Assembly: GCA_017524905.1 (NCBI GenBank)
Contig: JAFXUP010000138.1
Span: 1 to 32,604, forward strand
DNA length: 32,604 nucleotides
Direction of reading: 5' to 3'
From: Acholeplasmatales bacterium
Lineage (GTDB): Bacteria; Bacillota_I; Bacilli_A; Acholeplasmatales; Anaeroplasmataceae
The notes under the pieces are model-generated. The model made no database searches, was not told where the DNA came from, and saw only the letters and a list, made by a program, of their open reading frames with translations. Both the position numbers and the translations under genes were made by a program. Of the stretch, positions 7,253 through 15,431 are shown piece by piece (within the stretch, counting starts at the first letter, position 1; each line of letters begins with the position of its first letter).

Positions 7253-9057
7253 TGATGAGAATGAAAAATAAGCCTATGAAGAAAAAGGCTTCAAAAGAAG
7301 ATATTAAAAAGCTAATTAAATCATTAAAGCCTTATTTTATTTTCATAATTATTGCCATGGTATTTATTGTTACATCTGTAACATTAAGTATTTTAGCTCC
7401 TCAATATCTATCTGATTTAACAAATGAAATGGCAAATAATGCTATATCAAAAACTATAGATATGGATAAGATTTGGCATATTGCGATTATTTTAATTACC
7501 TTCTATTCAATTATTGCTTTATGTTCTTTTGCATCAGGCTTAATTATGAATAGAGTTACTCAAAGCTATGGTAAAAATTTAAGAAAAGAAATATCAGAAA
7601 AAATTAATAGAATGCCACTTAAGTATTTCGATGGTCATCCATATGGTGATACATTATCTATTGTTACAAATGATGTTGATACAATTACTCAATCATTACA
7701 ACAATCAGTTACTACATTATTACAATCAGTAACTACCTTAATTGGTGTTTTAATTGCCATGTTTATTACAAATCGGATTATGGCATTAACTGTTTTAGCT
7801 TCACTTCCTTTAATGATTTTAAATATTGGATTTATCACAAAGCTTGCAGTACCTCAATTTATGAAGCGTCAAAAGGTTACTGGTGCTGTAAATGGTGTTG
7901 TTGAAGAAAACTTTTCTGGTACAACTGTAATAAAATTGTTTAATGCTGAAAACAGAAGACAAAACCAATTTGAAGAACAAAATGAAAAGCTTCATAAGGC
8001 TATGATTAAAGCTCAAATCTTTGGTGGATTTATGCAACCTATTATGTCATTTATTTCTTATGTTGCATATGCTGCAGTATTTATTGTTGGTGGTTTATTG
8101 ATGGCTAATGGTAATATTATTACTTATGGTACTATTACAGCATTTATGATTTATGTTAATTTATTCCAGTCACCTTTATCACAAATTGCTCAATCAATGA
8201 ATACTATTCAAATGGCTGCTGCTGCATCTACTAGAGTATTTGGATTCTTAGATGAGGCTGAAGAAATTGATGATTCAAATATTCCTTATCAATTAATATC
8301 TAAGGATATGAATAATGTAAAGGGTCATGTTGAATTTAAGAATGTTAAATTTGGTTATTTAGAAGATAAAATTATTATTCCTAATTTTTCTTGTGATGTT
8401 AAACCTGGAATGAAGGTTGCTATAGTTGGTCCTACTGGAGCTGGTAAAACAACATTAGTTAATTTATTAATGAGATTTTATGAATTAAATGATGGTGATA
8501 TTTTAATTGATGGTGTATCAATTAAATCAATGAGTAAGCATGAATTAAGATCAATCTTCGGTATGGTTTTACAGGATTCTTGGATTTTTGATGGCACTAT
8601 AAAAGAAAATATTTGTTATTCAAAAGAAAACATAACAGAAGAAGAATTAAAAAATGCTTTAGATGAAGCTTGCTTATCAAATTATGTTTCTACATTACAT
8701 GATGGTGTAAATACAGTTTTAAAGGGTGAAGGCTCTTTATCTCAAGGCCAAAGACAATTAATTACAATTGCTAGAGCCTTAATTGAAAATGCTCCTTTAT
8801 TAATATTAGATGAGGCAACATCTAATGTTGATACAAGAACTGAAATATTAATTCAAAATGCAATGGATAACCTAACTAAGGGTAGAACATCATTTGTTAT
8901 TGCTCATAGATTATCAACAATTAAAAATGCTGATTTAATATTAGTATTAAAGGATGGCAATATTGTTGAGCAAGGTAATCATGATTATTTAATGAGCATT
9001 AATGGCTTTTATTCTAATTTATATAATTCTCAATTTGTTGAAGGAGAAGAGATTTAA
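7252..9057 (+). CDS. Heterodimeric ABC exporter, catalytic subunit (TM288-like)
   Basis: This 601-aa partner of the preceding gene has six predicted membrane helices (about residues 28-330) and a complete ATPase: Walker A GPTGAGKT (393-400), Walker B LLILDE with catalytic Glu521, and switch His552 (IAHRLST). Its signature is LSQGQ (496-500) rather than LSGGQ. In heterodimers a divergent signature faces the degenerate site of the partner, so this is consistent and not damage. The start ATG overlaps the previous stop (TAATG), and AAGGAG lies upstream. It is the last gene of the MarR-controlled operon and is followed directly by a terminator. Confidence 0.93.
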   Translation: MMRMKNKPMKKKASKEDIKKLIKSLKPYFIFIIIAMVFIVTSVTLSILAPQYLSDLTNEMANNAISKTIDMDKIWHIAIILITFYSIIALCSFASGLIMNRVTQSYGKNLRKEISEKINRMPLKYFDGHPYGDTLSIVTNDVDTITQSLQQSVTTLLQSVTTLIGVLIAMFITNRIMALTVLASLPLMILNIGFITKLAVPQFMKRQKVTGAVNGVVEENFSGTTVIKLFNAENRRQNQFEEQNEKLHKAMIKAQIFGGFMQPIMSFISYVAYAAVFIVGGLLMANGNIITYGTITAFMIYVNLFQSPLSQIAQSMNTIQMAAAASTRVFGFLDEAEEIDDSNIPYQLISKDMNNVKGHVEFKNVKFGYLEDKIIIPNFSCDVKPGMKVAIVGPTGAGKTTLVNLLMRFYELNDGDILIDGVSIKSMSKHELRSIFGMVLQDSWIFDGTIKENICYSKENITEEELKNALDEACLSNYVSTLHDGVNTVLKGEGSLSQGQRQLITIARALIENAPLLILDEATSNVDTRTEILIQNAMDNLTKGRTSFVIAHRLSTIKNADLILVLKDGNIVEQGNHDYLMSINGFYSNLYNSQFVEGEEI

Positions 9058-9068
9058 TAAAAATTCGG

Positions 9069-9100
9069 GCACAATTTTTAATGGATTGTGCTTTTTTCTT
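9069..9100 (+). terminator. Rho-independent terminator after the ABC operon
   Basis: GCACAAT (9069-9075) pairs with ATTGTGC (9085-9091), followed by six Ts and then CTT. Confidence 0.9.
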
Positions 9101-9216
9101 GTAAAAAAATATAAAAATGGTATTATGTATTTGTTTGTTTAAAATATTAATATGTTATTGAAAGTTATAAATATTTTTTATAATTGTTATAAAAACAAAC
9201 TTAATAATAATTATGT

Positions 9217-9247
9217 GTTATAATATGTTATCAGGTAAATAACCTGA
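9217..9247 (+). promoter_or_regulatory. Probable nrnA promoter with a downstream inverted repeat
   Basis: A TGTTATAAT-type -10 element (TATAAT at about 9219-9224) is followed by the perfect inverted repeat ATCAGGT-N5-ACCTGAT (about 9229-9247), which would lie at or just after the transcription start. It could be an operator or a 5' hairpin. It has no U-tract, so it is not a terminator. Confidence 0.5.
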
Positions 9248-9268
9248 TTTAGAAATGGAATGATTTAT

Positions 9269-10225
9269 ATGATAGAAGATATTTTATTTGAAAAATTTGA
9301 ACAATATGACACAATCATAATTCATAGACATGAACGACCTGACTTAGATGCTTTAGGAAGTCAATTAGGATTAAAGCTTACTTTAAAAAATAAATTTCCT
9401 AATAAGAATATTTATGCTGTAGGTGACCCATCAAGACGTTATAATTTTATTGGAAGCATGGATTTAATTGATGATTCTAAATTTGTTAACGCCTTATGTA
9501 TAATTGTTGATGTTGCTGTAGCAAATATGGTATCAGACCAAAGATATAAAATGGCTAAAGAAGTATTTGTTATTGATCATCATAATAATCAATGTGATAT
9601 TACAGCAAATTGGATTTGTGATAATAAAAGAATTGCTGCAGCTGAATTAATAACTGATTTATTAATTAAGCATAATTATTTTATTCCAAGTGATGCTGCA
9701 ACTGCTCTTTATGGAGGTATTGTTACTGATTCAGGAAGATTCCAATATGGCTATTCATCTTCAGTATTTAATGTTGCTTCACATTTAGTAAAGAGTGGTG
9801 CTAATCCTAAATATATATATGATAATATATATGTTGAAACTCAAGCTGAAAGAGATATGAAGCTATATTTCCAAAACCAAATTAAATTTAAAGATGGTGT
9901 ATCTTATATTAAAAGTGGTGATGAGGTATTTAAAAAATTCCATGTTGAATTCCAAGATATCTCAAGAGGTATGGTTAATATAATGGCTGGTGTTTTAGAA
10001 ACTGAAATATGGTGTAATTTTACTTATGATGTAACTAAAGATGCAGTTATTGGTGAATTTAGATCTAGAAGTATTCCTATTGTTGATGTTGCTAAAAAAT
10101 ATGGCGGTGGTGGTCATTTACTTGCCTGTGGTGCAACATTAAAGGATTTTGATGAGGCTGATTTAGTAATTAATGATTTTATTGAATTAATTAAAGCTTC
10201 ACAGCATGAAGATGAAGGTGAATAA
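9269..10225 (+). CDS. nrnA: DHH/DHHA1 phosphoesterase, NrnA-type nanoRNase/pAp phosphatase
   Basis: NrnA-type enzymes degrade short RNA oligomers and dephosphorylate 3'-phosphoadenosine 5'-phosphate in the cytosol with Mn2+. From ATG 9269 the protein is 318 aa, the usual size. Metal ligands are visible in HERPDLDALGS (residues 21-31), Asp81 in IIVDVAV, VIDHHN (101-106) and IVTDSGRF (Asp154). The C-terminal DHHA1 domain has GGGGH (279-283), the substrate-binding motif. There are no membrane helices or PAS/GGDEF domains, so it is not GdpP. An ATG nine bases upstream (9260) is possible, but GGAA at 9257-9260 is better spaced for 9269. The stop is two bases before pflA, so the two are probably cotranscribed. 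Confidence 0.88.
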   Translation: MIEDILFEKFEQYDTIIIHRHERPDLDALGSQLGLKLTLKNKFPNKNIYAVGDPSRRYNFIGSMDLIDDSKFVNALCIIVDVAVANMVSDQRYKMAKEVFVIDHHNNQCDITANWICDNKRIAAAELITDLLIKHNYFIPSDAATALYGGIVTDSGRFQYGYSSSVFNVASHLVKSGANPKYIYDNIYVETQAERDMKLYFQNQIKFKDGVSYIKSGDEVFKKFHVEFQDISRGMVNIMAGVLETEIWCNFTYDVTKDAVIGEFRSRSIPIVDVAKKYGGGGHLLACGATLKDFDEADLVINDFIELIKASQHEDEGE

Positions 10226-10227
10226 AA

Positions 10228-10962
10228 ATGATTGGTAAGATTCATTCATTTTTTGCTGGTGGTACAGTTGATGGACCTGGTATAAGATATGTAATATTTT
10301 TAAAGGGTTGCCCTTTAAGATGCTTATATTGCCATAATCCAGATACATGGACTCAGGATAATGCACTTTTATATAGTGTAGATGATGTTATTAAGGATGC
10401 TTTAAAATATAGAGGATATTTTGCTAATGGTGGTGGTGTTACTGTATCAGGTGGTGAACCATTATTACAAATTGATTTTTTAATTGAATTATTTAAAAAA
10501 TTAAAATCTTATAATATCCATACAGCTTGCGATACATCAGGCGTTATATTTGATAGTAGTAATGAAGAGCTTATGGCTAAATTTAATGAGCTTATTAAAT
10601 ATACTGATTTATTCGTATTAGATATTAAGCATATTAATAATGAAGAACATATTAAATTAACTGGAAAGCCTAATAAAAATATTTTAGAATTTGCTAAATA
10701 TTTATCAGATAATGATAAGCATATGTGGATAAGACATGTGCTTGTACCTGGTATTACCTTAAATGATTTATATTTAAAGGAGACTAAAGATTTTATTGAT
10801 ACGCTTAAAACAGTTGATAAGGTTGAGGTTTTACCTTATCATACAATGGGAATTGTAAAATATGAAAACCTAGGCATACCTTATCGTTTAAGTGGAGTTG
10901 ATGCTCCAACTAAAGAAGAGGTAAGACATGCAAAAGAAATTTTAGGAGTAATAAAAAAATGA
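10228..10962 (+). CDS. pflA: Pyruvate formate-lyase activating enzyme (radical SAM)
   Basis: PflA uses SAM and a [4Fe-4S] cluster to install the glycyl radical on pyruvate formate-lyase. The 244-aa protein has the cluster motif CPLRCLYC (Cys28, Cys32, Cys35), the glycyl-radical-activase opening GTVDGPGIRYVIFLKGC, the SAM-binding GGEP in VTVSGGEPLLQ, and the family ending KVEVLPYHTMGIVKYENLG. There is no extra ferredoxin domain between the halves, so it is a PFL-type activase and not the longer type of other glycyl radical enzymes. It sits upstream of its substrate genes rather than downstream, with a thioredoxin gene between, and overlaps that gene by four bases (ATGA). Confidence 0.95.
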   Translation: MIGKIHSFFAGGTVDGPGIRYVIFLKGCPLRCLYCHNPDTWTQDNALLYSVDDVIKDALKYRGYFANGGGVTVSGGEPLLQIDFLIELFKKLKSYNIHTACDTSGVIFDSSNEELMAKFNELIKYTDLFVLDIKHINNEEHIKLTGKPNKNILEFAKYLSDNDKHMWIRHVLVPGITLNDLYLKETKDFIDTLKTVDKVEVLPYHTMGIVKYENLGIPYRLSGVDAPTKEEVRHAKEILGVIKK

Positions 10963-11285
10963 AATTAACTAATGAAAACTTTTTAAAAGAATTAAAGGGA
11001 GTTAGTGTAATTGAGGTTTCTGGTGAATCATGTGCTAATTGTTTAACTTTGATGCCTATCTTAAATAAATTGATAAGCCAAAGAAATGATTGTGTGCTTC
11101 ATCATATTGAAGCTAGTGAAGATTCTATGGAGATTATAGAAGCGTTTGATATTCAAGCTGTTCCTACTATTTTAGTAATGAAGGATGATTATATTGTTGC
11201 AAGATGCAGAGGCTTTCAACCTGAAGAAATTTTAGAAATATGGCTTGATGATAAGATTAATGATGCTAAAAAACTTCTTAATTAA
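10959..11285 (+). CDS. Thioredoxin-like protein in the pfl locus
   Basis: This 108-aa cytosolic protein has a thioredoxin fold: active site ESCANC (Cys25 and Cys28, CxxC), the cis-proline loop AVPT (Pro69), and the strand ILVMKDDYIVARCRGF. There is no signal peptide or membrane segment. CANC replaces the usual CGPC, so its redox potential and partners may differ from housekeeping TrxA. It overlaps the end of pflA by four bases and stands just ahead of the pflB promoter. The context suggests a redox role linked to the glycyl radical system, for example keeping PFL or PflA cysteines reduced, but that is inference. Confidence 0.85.
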   Translation: MKLTNENFLKELKGVSVIEVSGESCANCLTLMPILNKLISQRNDCVLHHIEASEDSMEIIEAFDIQAVPTILVMKDDYIVARCRGFQPEEILEIWLDDKINDAKKLLN

Positions 11286-11298
11286 GAATAATTCTTAA
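11282..11298 (+). repeat. Palindrome at the end of the thioredoxin gene
   Basis: TTAAGAAT-A-ATTCTTAA is a perfect 17-base palindrome that includes the stop codon (11283-11285). No run of Ts follows, so it may be a weak terminator, a processing site or an operator upstream of the pflB promoter. Confidence 0.5.
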
Positions 11299-11317
11299 AT
11301 AAAAATCACGAATTTTG

Positions 11318-11346
11318 TTGATTAAGTAAAGTTATTAGTATATAAT
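11318..11346 (+). promoter_or_regulatory. pflB promoter
   Basis: TTGATT (11318-11323) and TATAAT (11341-11346) are 17 bases apart. Transcription should start near 11353, leaving a 5' UTR of about 70 bases. Confidence 0.85.
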
Positions 11347-11353
11347 ATGGTGT

Positions 11354-11382
11354 GCGTAAATAATAATTTTATTATTTATCGC
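11354..11382 (+). promoter_or_regulatory. 5' UTR hairpin of the pflB transcript
   Basis: GCGTAAATAAT (11354-11364) pairs with ATTATTTATCGC (11371-11382), leaving one bulged base and a six-base loop. The stem begins within a base or two of the predicted transcription start. Such 5' stem-loops often slow mRNA decay; this role is inferred. Confidence 0.6.
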
Positions 11383-11424
11383 TTATATTAAGAGATTTAT
11401 TTTGAAAAGAAAGAGGAATTTAAG

Positions 11425-13455
11425 ATGTACAACGAGGCATGGGAAGGATTTGTTCCTGGTAAGTGGAGTAATGACGAAATTAATGTTCGTGACTTTATCC
11501 AAAGAAACTACACTCCTTATGAAGGAGATGCAAGCTTTTTAGCTGGACCAACAGAAAGAACAAAAAAATTATGGGATATCATTCTTGATTTATCTAAGAA
11601 AGAAAGAGAAGCAGGTGGCGTTTTAGATGCTGATACTGATATTATCGCAACTTTAACTAGCCATGCACCTGGATACTTAGATAAGGACTTAGAACAAATT
11701 GTAGGTTTACAAACAGATAAGCCTTTCAAGCGTTCATTACAACCATTTGGTGGTATTCGTATGGCTGAACAAGCTTGCGAAATGTATGGCTATCAAGTAA
11801 GTGATAGAGTAAAAGATATTTTTAAATACAGAAAAACTCATAATGATGGTGTTTTTGATGTTTATACTCCAGAAATGAGAGCTGCTAGAACTGCTCACAT
11901 TTTAACAGGTTTACCTGATACTTATGGTAGAGGTCGTATCGTAGGAGATTATAGAAGAATTGCTTTATATGGTGTTGATTTTCTAATCGCTAAAAAGGAA
12001 GAAGATAAGTCATTAATTGATGGCGAAATGACACCTGATAAGGTTAGAGATAGAGAAGAAATTGCTGAACAAGTTAAAGCATTAAAGGCTTTAAAGCAAA
12101 TGGCAGCTTCATATGGTTATGATATTTCTAAACCAGCAAAAACTGCTAAAGAAGCAATTCAATTCTTATATTTTGGTTATTTAGGAGCTGTTAAAGACCA
12201 AAATGGTGCTGCTATGTCAATTGGTAGAAACTCAACATTCTTAGATATCTATATTGATAGAGATTTAAGAAATGGTTTAATTACTGAATCAGAAGCACAA
12301 GAATTAATGGATCACTTCATTATGAAGTTAAGAATTGTAAAATTCATGAGAATCCAATCTTACAATGAATTATTCTCAGGAGACCCAACTTGGGTTACTG
12401 AATCTATCGGTGGTATGGGTACTGATGGTAGAACATTAGTTACAAAGAACTCTTTCCGTGTTTTACATACTTTAGATAATTTAGGACCTGCACCAGAACC
12501 AAACTTAACAGTTTTATGGGCTAAGAGATTACCTATTAACTTCAAGAAGTTCTGTGCTGATATTTCTATTAGAACATCATCTATTCAATATGAATCAGAT
12601 GAATTAATGAGACCTATTATGGGTGATGATTACTGTATCGCTTGTTGCGTTTCTTCAATGAGACAAGGTAAGGATATGCAATTCTTTGGTGCTCGTGCTA
12701 ACCTAGCAAAAGCATTATTATATGCTATGAATGGTGGTAGAGATGAATTAACAAAGGATAAGGTAACTGGTAAGCCTCTTCAAGTTGGTCCTACATTTGA
12801 ACCAATTAGATCAAATGAACCATTAGTATTTGAAGATGTTAAACAAAAATATGTTCAAATGATGGAATGGTTAGCAGGTTTATATGTTAATACATTAAAC
12901 ACTATTCACTATATGCATGATAAGTATGCATATGAAGCTATCGAAATGGCTTTACATGATACTAATGTACATAGATATTTCGCTACAGGTATCGCAGGTT
13001 TATCTTGTGCTGTAGACTCATTATCAGCTATTAAATATGCAAAGGTTACTCCAATCAGAGATGAATTTGGTATGATCGTTGATTTCAAGACTGAAGGAGA
13101 TTTCCCTAAGTATGGTAACAACGATGATAGAGTAGATGAAATTGCTGTTTGGTTAGTTAAGACATTCATGAACATGATTAAGAAGCACTATACATATAGA
13201 AATTCTGAACCAACAATGTCAATCTTAACTATTACATCTAACGTTGTATATGGTAAGAAGACTGGTAATACACCAGATGGAAGAAAAGCAGGAGAACCAC
13301 TTGCTCCAGGTGCAAACCCAATGCATGGTAGAGATTCTCATGGTGCTTTAGCATCACTTGAATCAGTTGCTAAGCTTCCATATGAATATTCAAGAGATGG
13401 TATTTCTAATACATTCTCAATTACACCTAATTCATTAGGTAAGGATGAAGACTAA
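11425..13455 (+). CDS. pflB: Pyruvate formate-lyase, body lacking the glycyl-radical domain (split PFL)
   Basis: PFL converts pyruvate and CoA to acetyl-CoA and formate. This 676-aa protein carries the ten-stranded barrel and the thiyl active site CIACCVSSM (Cys407-Cys408, matching E. coli Cys418-Cys419), plus [17 protein letters not shown] and a C-terminal [17 protein letters not shown]. It stops exactly where E. coli PFL continues into the glycyl-radical loop, so the enzyme cannot hold its own radical. The missing 78-aa domain is a separate gene 22 bases downstream; together they total 754 aa against 760 in E. coli PFL. AGAGGAA (from about 11411) precedes the start. More C-ending codons than in neighbouring genes suggest high expression. 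Both pieces look intact, so this is a split enzyme and not a decayed one. Confidence 0.95.
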   Translation: MYNEAWEGFVPGKWSNDEINVRDFIQRNYTPYEGDASFLAGPTERTKKLWDIILDLSKKEREAGGVLDADTDIIATLTSHAPGYLDKDLEQIVGLQTDKPFKRSLQPFGGIRMAEQACEMYGYQVSDRVKDIFKYRKTHNDGVFDVYTPEMRAARTAHILTGLPDTYGRGRIVGDYRRIALYGVDFLIAKKEEDKSLIDGEMTPDKVRDREEIAEQVKALKALKQMAASYGYDISKPAKTAKEAIQFLYFGYLGAVKDQNGAAMSIGRNSTFLDIYIDRDLRNGLITESEAQELMDHFIMKLRIVKFMRIQSYNELFSGDPTWVTESIGGMGTDGRTLVTKNSFRVLHTLDNLGPAPEPNLTVLWAKRLPINFKKFCADISIRTSSIQYESDELMRPIMGDDYCIACCVSSMRQGKDMQFFGARANLAKALLYAMNGGRDELTKDKVTGKPLQVGPTFEPIRSNEPLVFEDVKQKYVQMMEWLAGLYVNTLNTIHYMHDKYAYEAIEMALHDTNVHRYFATGIAGLSCAVDSLSAIKYAKVTPIRDEFGMIVDFKTEGDFPKYGNNDDRVDEIAVWLVKTFMNMIKKHYTYRNSEPTMSILTITSNVVYGKKTGNTPDGRKAGEPLAPGANPMHGRDSHGALASLESVAKLPYEYSRDGISNTFSITPNSLGKDED

Positions 13456-13477
13456 TTTAAATAGGAGGATATTAAAT

Positions 13478-13714
13478 ATGTCAGAACAAAGAGTTGAAAA
13501 TCTAGTTCAAATGCTAGACACTTATGTATCAGATGGTGGTTATCACCTAAACGTTAATGTTTTCAATCGTGAAACATTATTAGATGCTCAAAAGCATCCT
13601 GAAAAGTATCCACAATTAACAATCAGAGTTTCTGGTTATGCTGTAAACTTCATTAAGCTAACTAAGGAACAACAAGATGATGTTATTAGTCGTACAATTC
13701 ATGAATCTTTATAA
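13478..13714 (+). CDS. Separate glycyl-radical domain subunit of pyruvate formate-lyase (GrcA-like)
   Basis: This 78-aa protein is the C-terminal glycyl-radical domain of PFL as a free polypeptide. It contains [16 protein letters not shown] and the radical loop TIRVSGYAV with the radical-bearing Gly53 (E. coli Gly734), then the usual [12 protein letters not shown] ending. E. coli GrcA (YfiD) is a similar domain that rescues oxygen-cleaved PFL. Here the neighbouring PFL has no such domain of its own, so this subunit should be essential for activity. AGGAGG (13463-13468) is optimally spaced before ATG 13478. An in-frame ATG at 13445 overlaps pflB and precedes that ribosome site, so it is rejected. 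A strong terminator follows. Confidence 0.93.
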   Translation: MSEQRVENLVQMLDTYVSDGGYHLNVNVFNRETLLDAQKHPEKYPQLTIRVSGYAVNFIKLTKEQQDDVISRTIHESL

Positions 13715-13724
13715 TTAAGATATT

Positions 13725-13750
13725 AAAGGCCATTTTATGGCCTTTTTCTT
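13725..13750 (+). terminator. Rho-independent terminator of the pfl operon
   Basis: AAAGGCCAT (13725-13733) pairs perfectly with ATGGCCTTT (13737-13745) around three Ts, and further Ts follow. Confidence 0.93.
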
Positions 13751-13795
13751 TTTATACAATTTATTGTGCAATTATATTGCGTAAAACGTTTTTAT

Positions 13796-13824
13796 CTTTA
13801 ATTATATAATTAAAGTGCTATAAT
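13796..13824 (+). promoter_or_regulatory. MATE gene promoter region with a 20-base perfect palindrome
   Basis: A TATAAT -10 element lies at 13819-13824. Immediately upstream, CTTTAATTATATAATTAAAG (13796-13815) is a perfect 20-base palindrome occupying the -35 and spacer positions. This is where a repressor would block polymerase. No good -35 hexamer is visible, so activation at the same site is also possible. Confidence 0.5.
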
Positions 13825-13854
13825 ATTCTATGCTTTTATAAAGGATGATTTAAT

Positions 13855-15213
13855 ATGAAAAGAAACGTTAATATGACAGAGGGAAACCTTTTTAAAAATA
13901 TAATAGTTTTTTCATTGCCTATTATTTTATCAGGTGTTTTACAATTACTTTACAATGCCTGTGATTTAATAGTTTGTAGAATGTTTGGACCAGAGCATTC
14001 TACAGCAGCAATATCAAGTACAAATTCATTAATTAATCTAATTGTTAATTTATTTTTAGGATTATCAGTTGGTGCTAATGTATTAATGAGTAGATGTGTT
14101 GGAATGAAGGATAAGGAAAAAGGACAAAGAGTTGTTTATACTTCAATGATTTTTTCTTTAGTCTTTGGTTTTATTGTTGGAATATTTGGCTTTTTTACTG
14201 CTGGTTACTTTTTAAAGCTAATGGGTACAACAGAAGATGTAATTAGTATGTCTACCTCATATTTAAGGATTTATATGCTAGGCCTTCCTTTTTCCATGAT
14301 ATATAATTATGGAGCAGCTCTTTTTAGAGCAACAGGAGATACAAGACGTCCTTTTATATTTTTAGCAATATCAGGTATTATTAATGTTTTTTTAAATTTA
14401 TTATTTGTTATTTCATTTAAAATGGGTGTACCTGGTGTTGCCTGGTCAACAATTATATCTCAAGGTGTTTCAGCATTATTAATTGTTTTAGCATTATTAA
14501 ATTCTAAAGGATTTTTTGAATTTAAATTTAAAAATATTAGATTTTATAAAAAAGAAGCAATTGATATTGTAAGAATTGGTCTTCCTGCAGGACTTCAAGG
14601 TGCAATATTTTCATTTTCAAATGTCTTAATTCAATCAAGTATTAATTCATTAGGAACTGATGTTGTTGATGGAAGTGGTGCATCATCAAGCCTAGAAGGA
14701 TTTATTTATACAGCAATGAATTCTGTTGCTCAAGCATGCGTTTCATTTGTTGCTGCAAATTATGGTGCAAGAAAAAGAGAAAATATTAAAAAGTCAATTT
14801 ATTATTCATTGCTATTAGTATTAATTATGAATTTTATTGTAGGCGGAATAATATTACTTTTAAAGAATCAATTATTAGGATTATATGTTAGAACTGATGC
14901 AGCAATTGAAGCTGGTTCAAAAAGATTAATAATTATTGCAGTAACATATTTTTTATGTGGATTTATGGATACAATGGCATTTGCTTTAAGAGGAATAGGA
15001 TATTCATTTGTACCAATGATTGTATCATTAATAGGTTCTTGTGTTTTAAGAATAATTTGGATATATACATTCTTTAGAATTGATGCTTTACACAATATAG
15101 AAGGACTAGTTTATTCATATCCAATTTCTTGGATAATAACAACAGCTGTTCATACTATAATGTTTATTGTATTATTTAGAAGAATTAAATTTGATGAAAT
15201 GGAGCTTAAATAG
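13855..15213 (+). CDS. MATE family efflux transporter
   Basis: This 452-aa integral membrane protein belongs to the multidrug and toxic compound extrusion family and should have twelve helices in two six-helix halves. The N-terminal MTEGNLFKNIIVFSLPIILSG and LYNACDLIVCRMFG match the first helices of MATE proteins, and the second half starts near residue 225 with IVRIGLPAGLQGAIFSFSNVLIQ, the usual repeat signature. Energy coupling (Na+ or H+) and substrate cannot be told. AAGGATG (about 13840-13846) precedes the ATG. It is transcribed alone, from a promoter overlapped by a long palindrome, and ends in a weak hairpin. Confidence 0.93.
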   Translation: MKRNVNMTEGNLFKNIIVFSLPIILSGVLQLLYNACDLIVCRMFGPEHSTAAISSTNSLINLIVNLFLGLSVGANVLMSRCVGMKDKEKGQRVVYTSMIFSLVFGFIVGIFGFFTAGYFLKLMGTTEDVISMSTSYLRIYMLGLPFSMIYNYGAALFRATGDTRRPFIFLAISGIINVFLNLLFVISFKMGVPGVAWSTIISQGVSALLIVLALLNSKGFFEFKFKNIRFYKKEAIDIVRIGLPAGLQGAIFSFSNVLIQSSINSLGTDVVDGSGASSSLEGFIYTAMNSVAQACVSFVAANYGARKRENIKKSIYYSLLLVLIMNFIVGGIILLLKNQLLGLYVRTDAAIEAGSKRLIIIAVTYFLCGFMDTMAFALRGIGYSFVPMIVSLIGSCVLRIIWIYTFFRIDALHNIEGLVYSYPISWIITTAVHTIMFIVLFRRIKFDEMELK

Positions 15214-15230
15214 CTCTATTTTTATTTTTT
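15202..15230 (+). terminator. Weak terminator after the MATE gene
   Basis: GAGCT (15202-15206) pairs with AGCTC (15212-15216) around a five-base loop that includes the first base of the stop codon, followed by a T-rich run interrupted by As. The short stem makes this less certain than the other terminators. Confidence 0.55.
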
Positions 15231-15290
15231 TAAAAAATTGGTCTTTCTTTTTTTGTTTCTATGTTATATACTTATAGCGTATTTTAAAAA

Positions 15291-15380
15291 ACAGAGTAGC
15301 AAAATCGCGTTAAGTGTCATACCACGGGATGTTGGGTATGAACGAACACTATAGTGGCGGTGGTTTTGCGCGTCCGCTGT
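15291..15380 (+). ncRNA. Tetrahydrofolate (THF) riboswitch
   Basis: The conserved THF-I aptamer elements occur in order: AGAGTAG (15293-15299), TCGCGTTAAGTG (15305-15316), ACGGGATGTTG (15324-15334), AACGAA (15341-15346), GGCGGTGG (15356-15363) and CGTCCGC (15371-15377). Stems are consistent: P1 ACAG/CTGT (15291-15294 with 15377-15380), GCAAAA/TTTTGC (15299-15304 with 15364-15369) and hairpin TCATACC/GGTATGA (15318-15324 with 15335-15341). It binds reduced folates. No terminator follows, and the GGAGG of the downstream gene starts 37 bases after the aptamer, so control is probably at translation initiation. The next gene is a FolT folate transporter, as expected. Confidence 0.94.
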
Positions 15381-15431
15381 AAAGATTTATTTTTATAAGT
15401 GGGCACTCTAATTATTGGAGGCCTTTTTATT

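Noticed and set aside
11517..13175. Open frames on the minus strand inside pflB and elsewhere (7819-8037, 14868-15095, 114-326)
   Set aside because: They lie antisense to well-supported genes, have no ribosome sites, and encode no recognisable protein.
13445..13477. ATG 13445 as the start of the glycyl-radical subunit (adding [11 protein letters not shown])
   Set aside because: It overlaps pflB and lies before the AGGAGG at 13463-13468. The KTNL in it recalls a PFL segment, but the following [10 protein letters not shown] already aligns there, so the likeness is chance.
13440..13480. Split pflB as a frameshift or sequencing error
   Set aside because: The gap holds a stop, AGGAGG, proper spacing and an ATG, and the two proteins together cover PFL once without loss or overlap. 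A simple indel would not create these.
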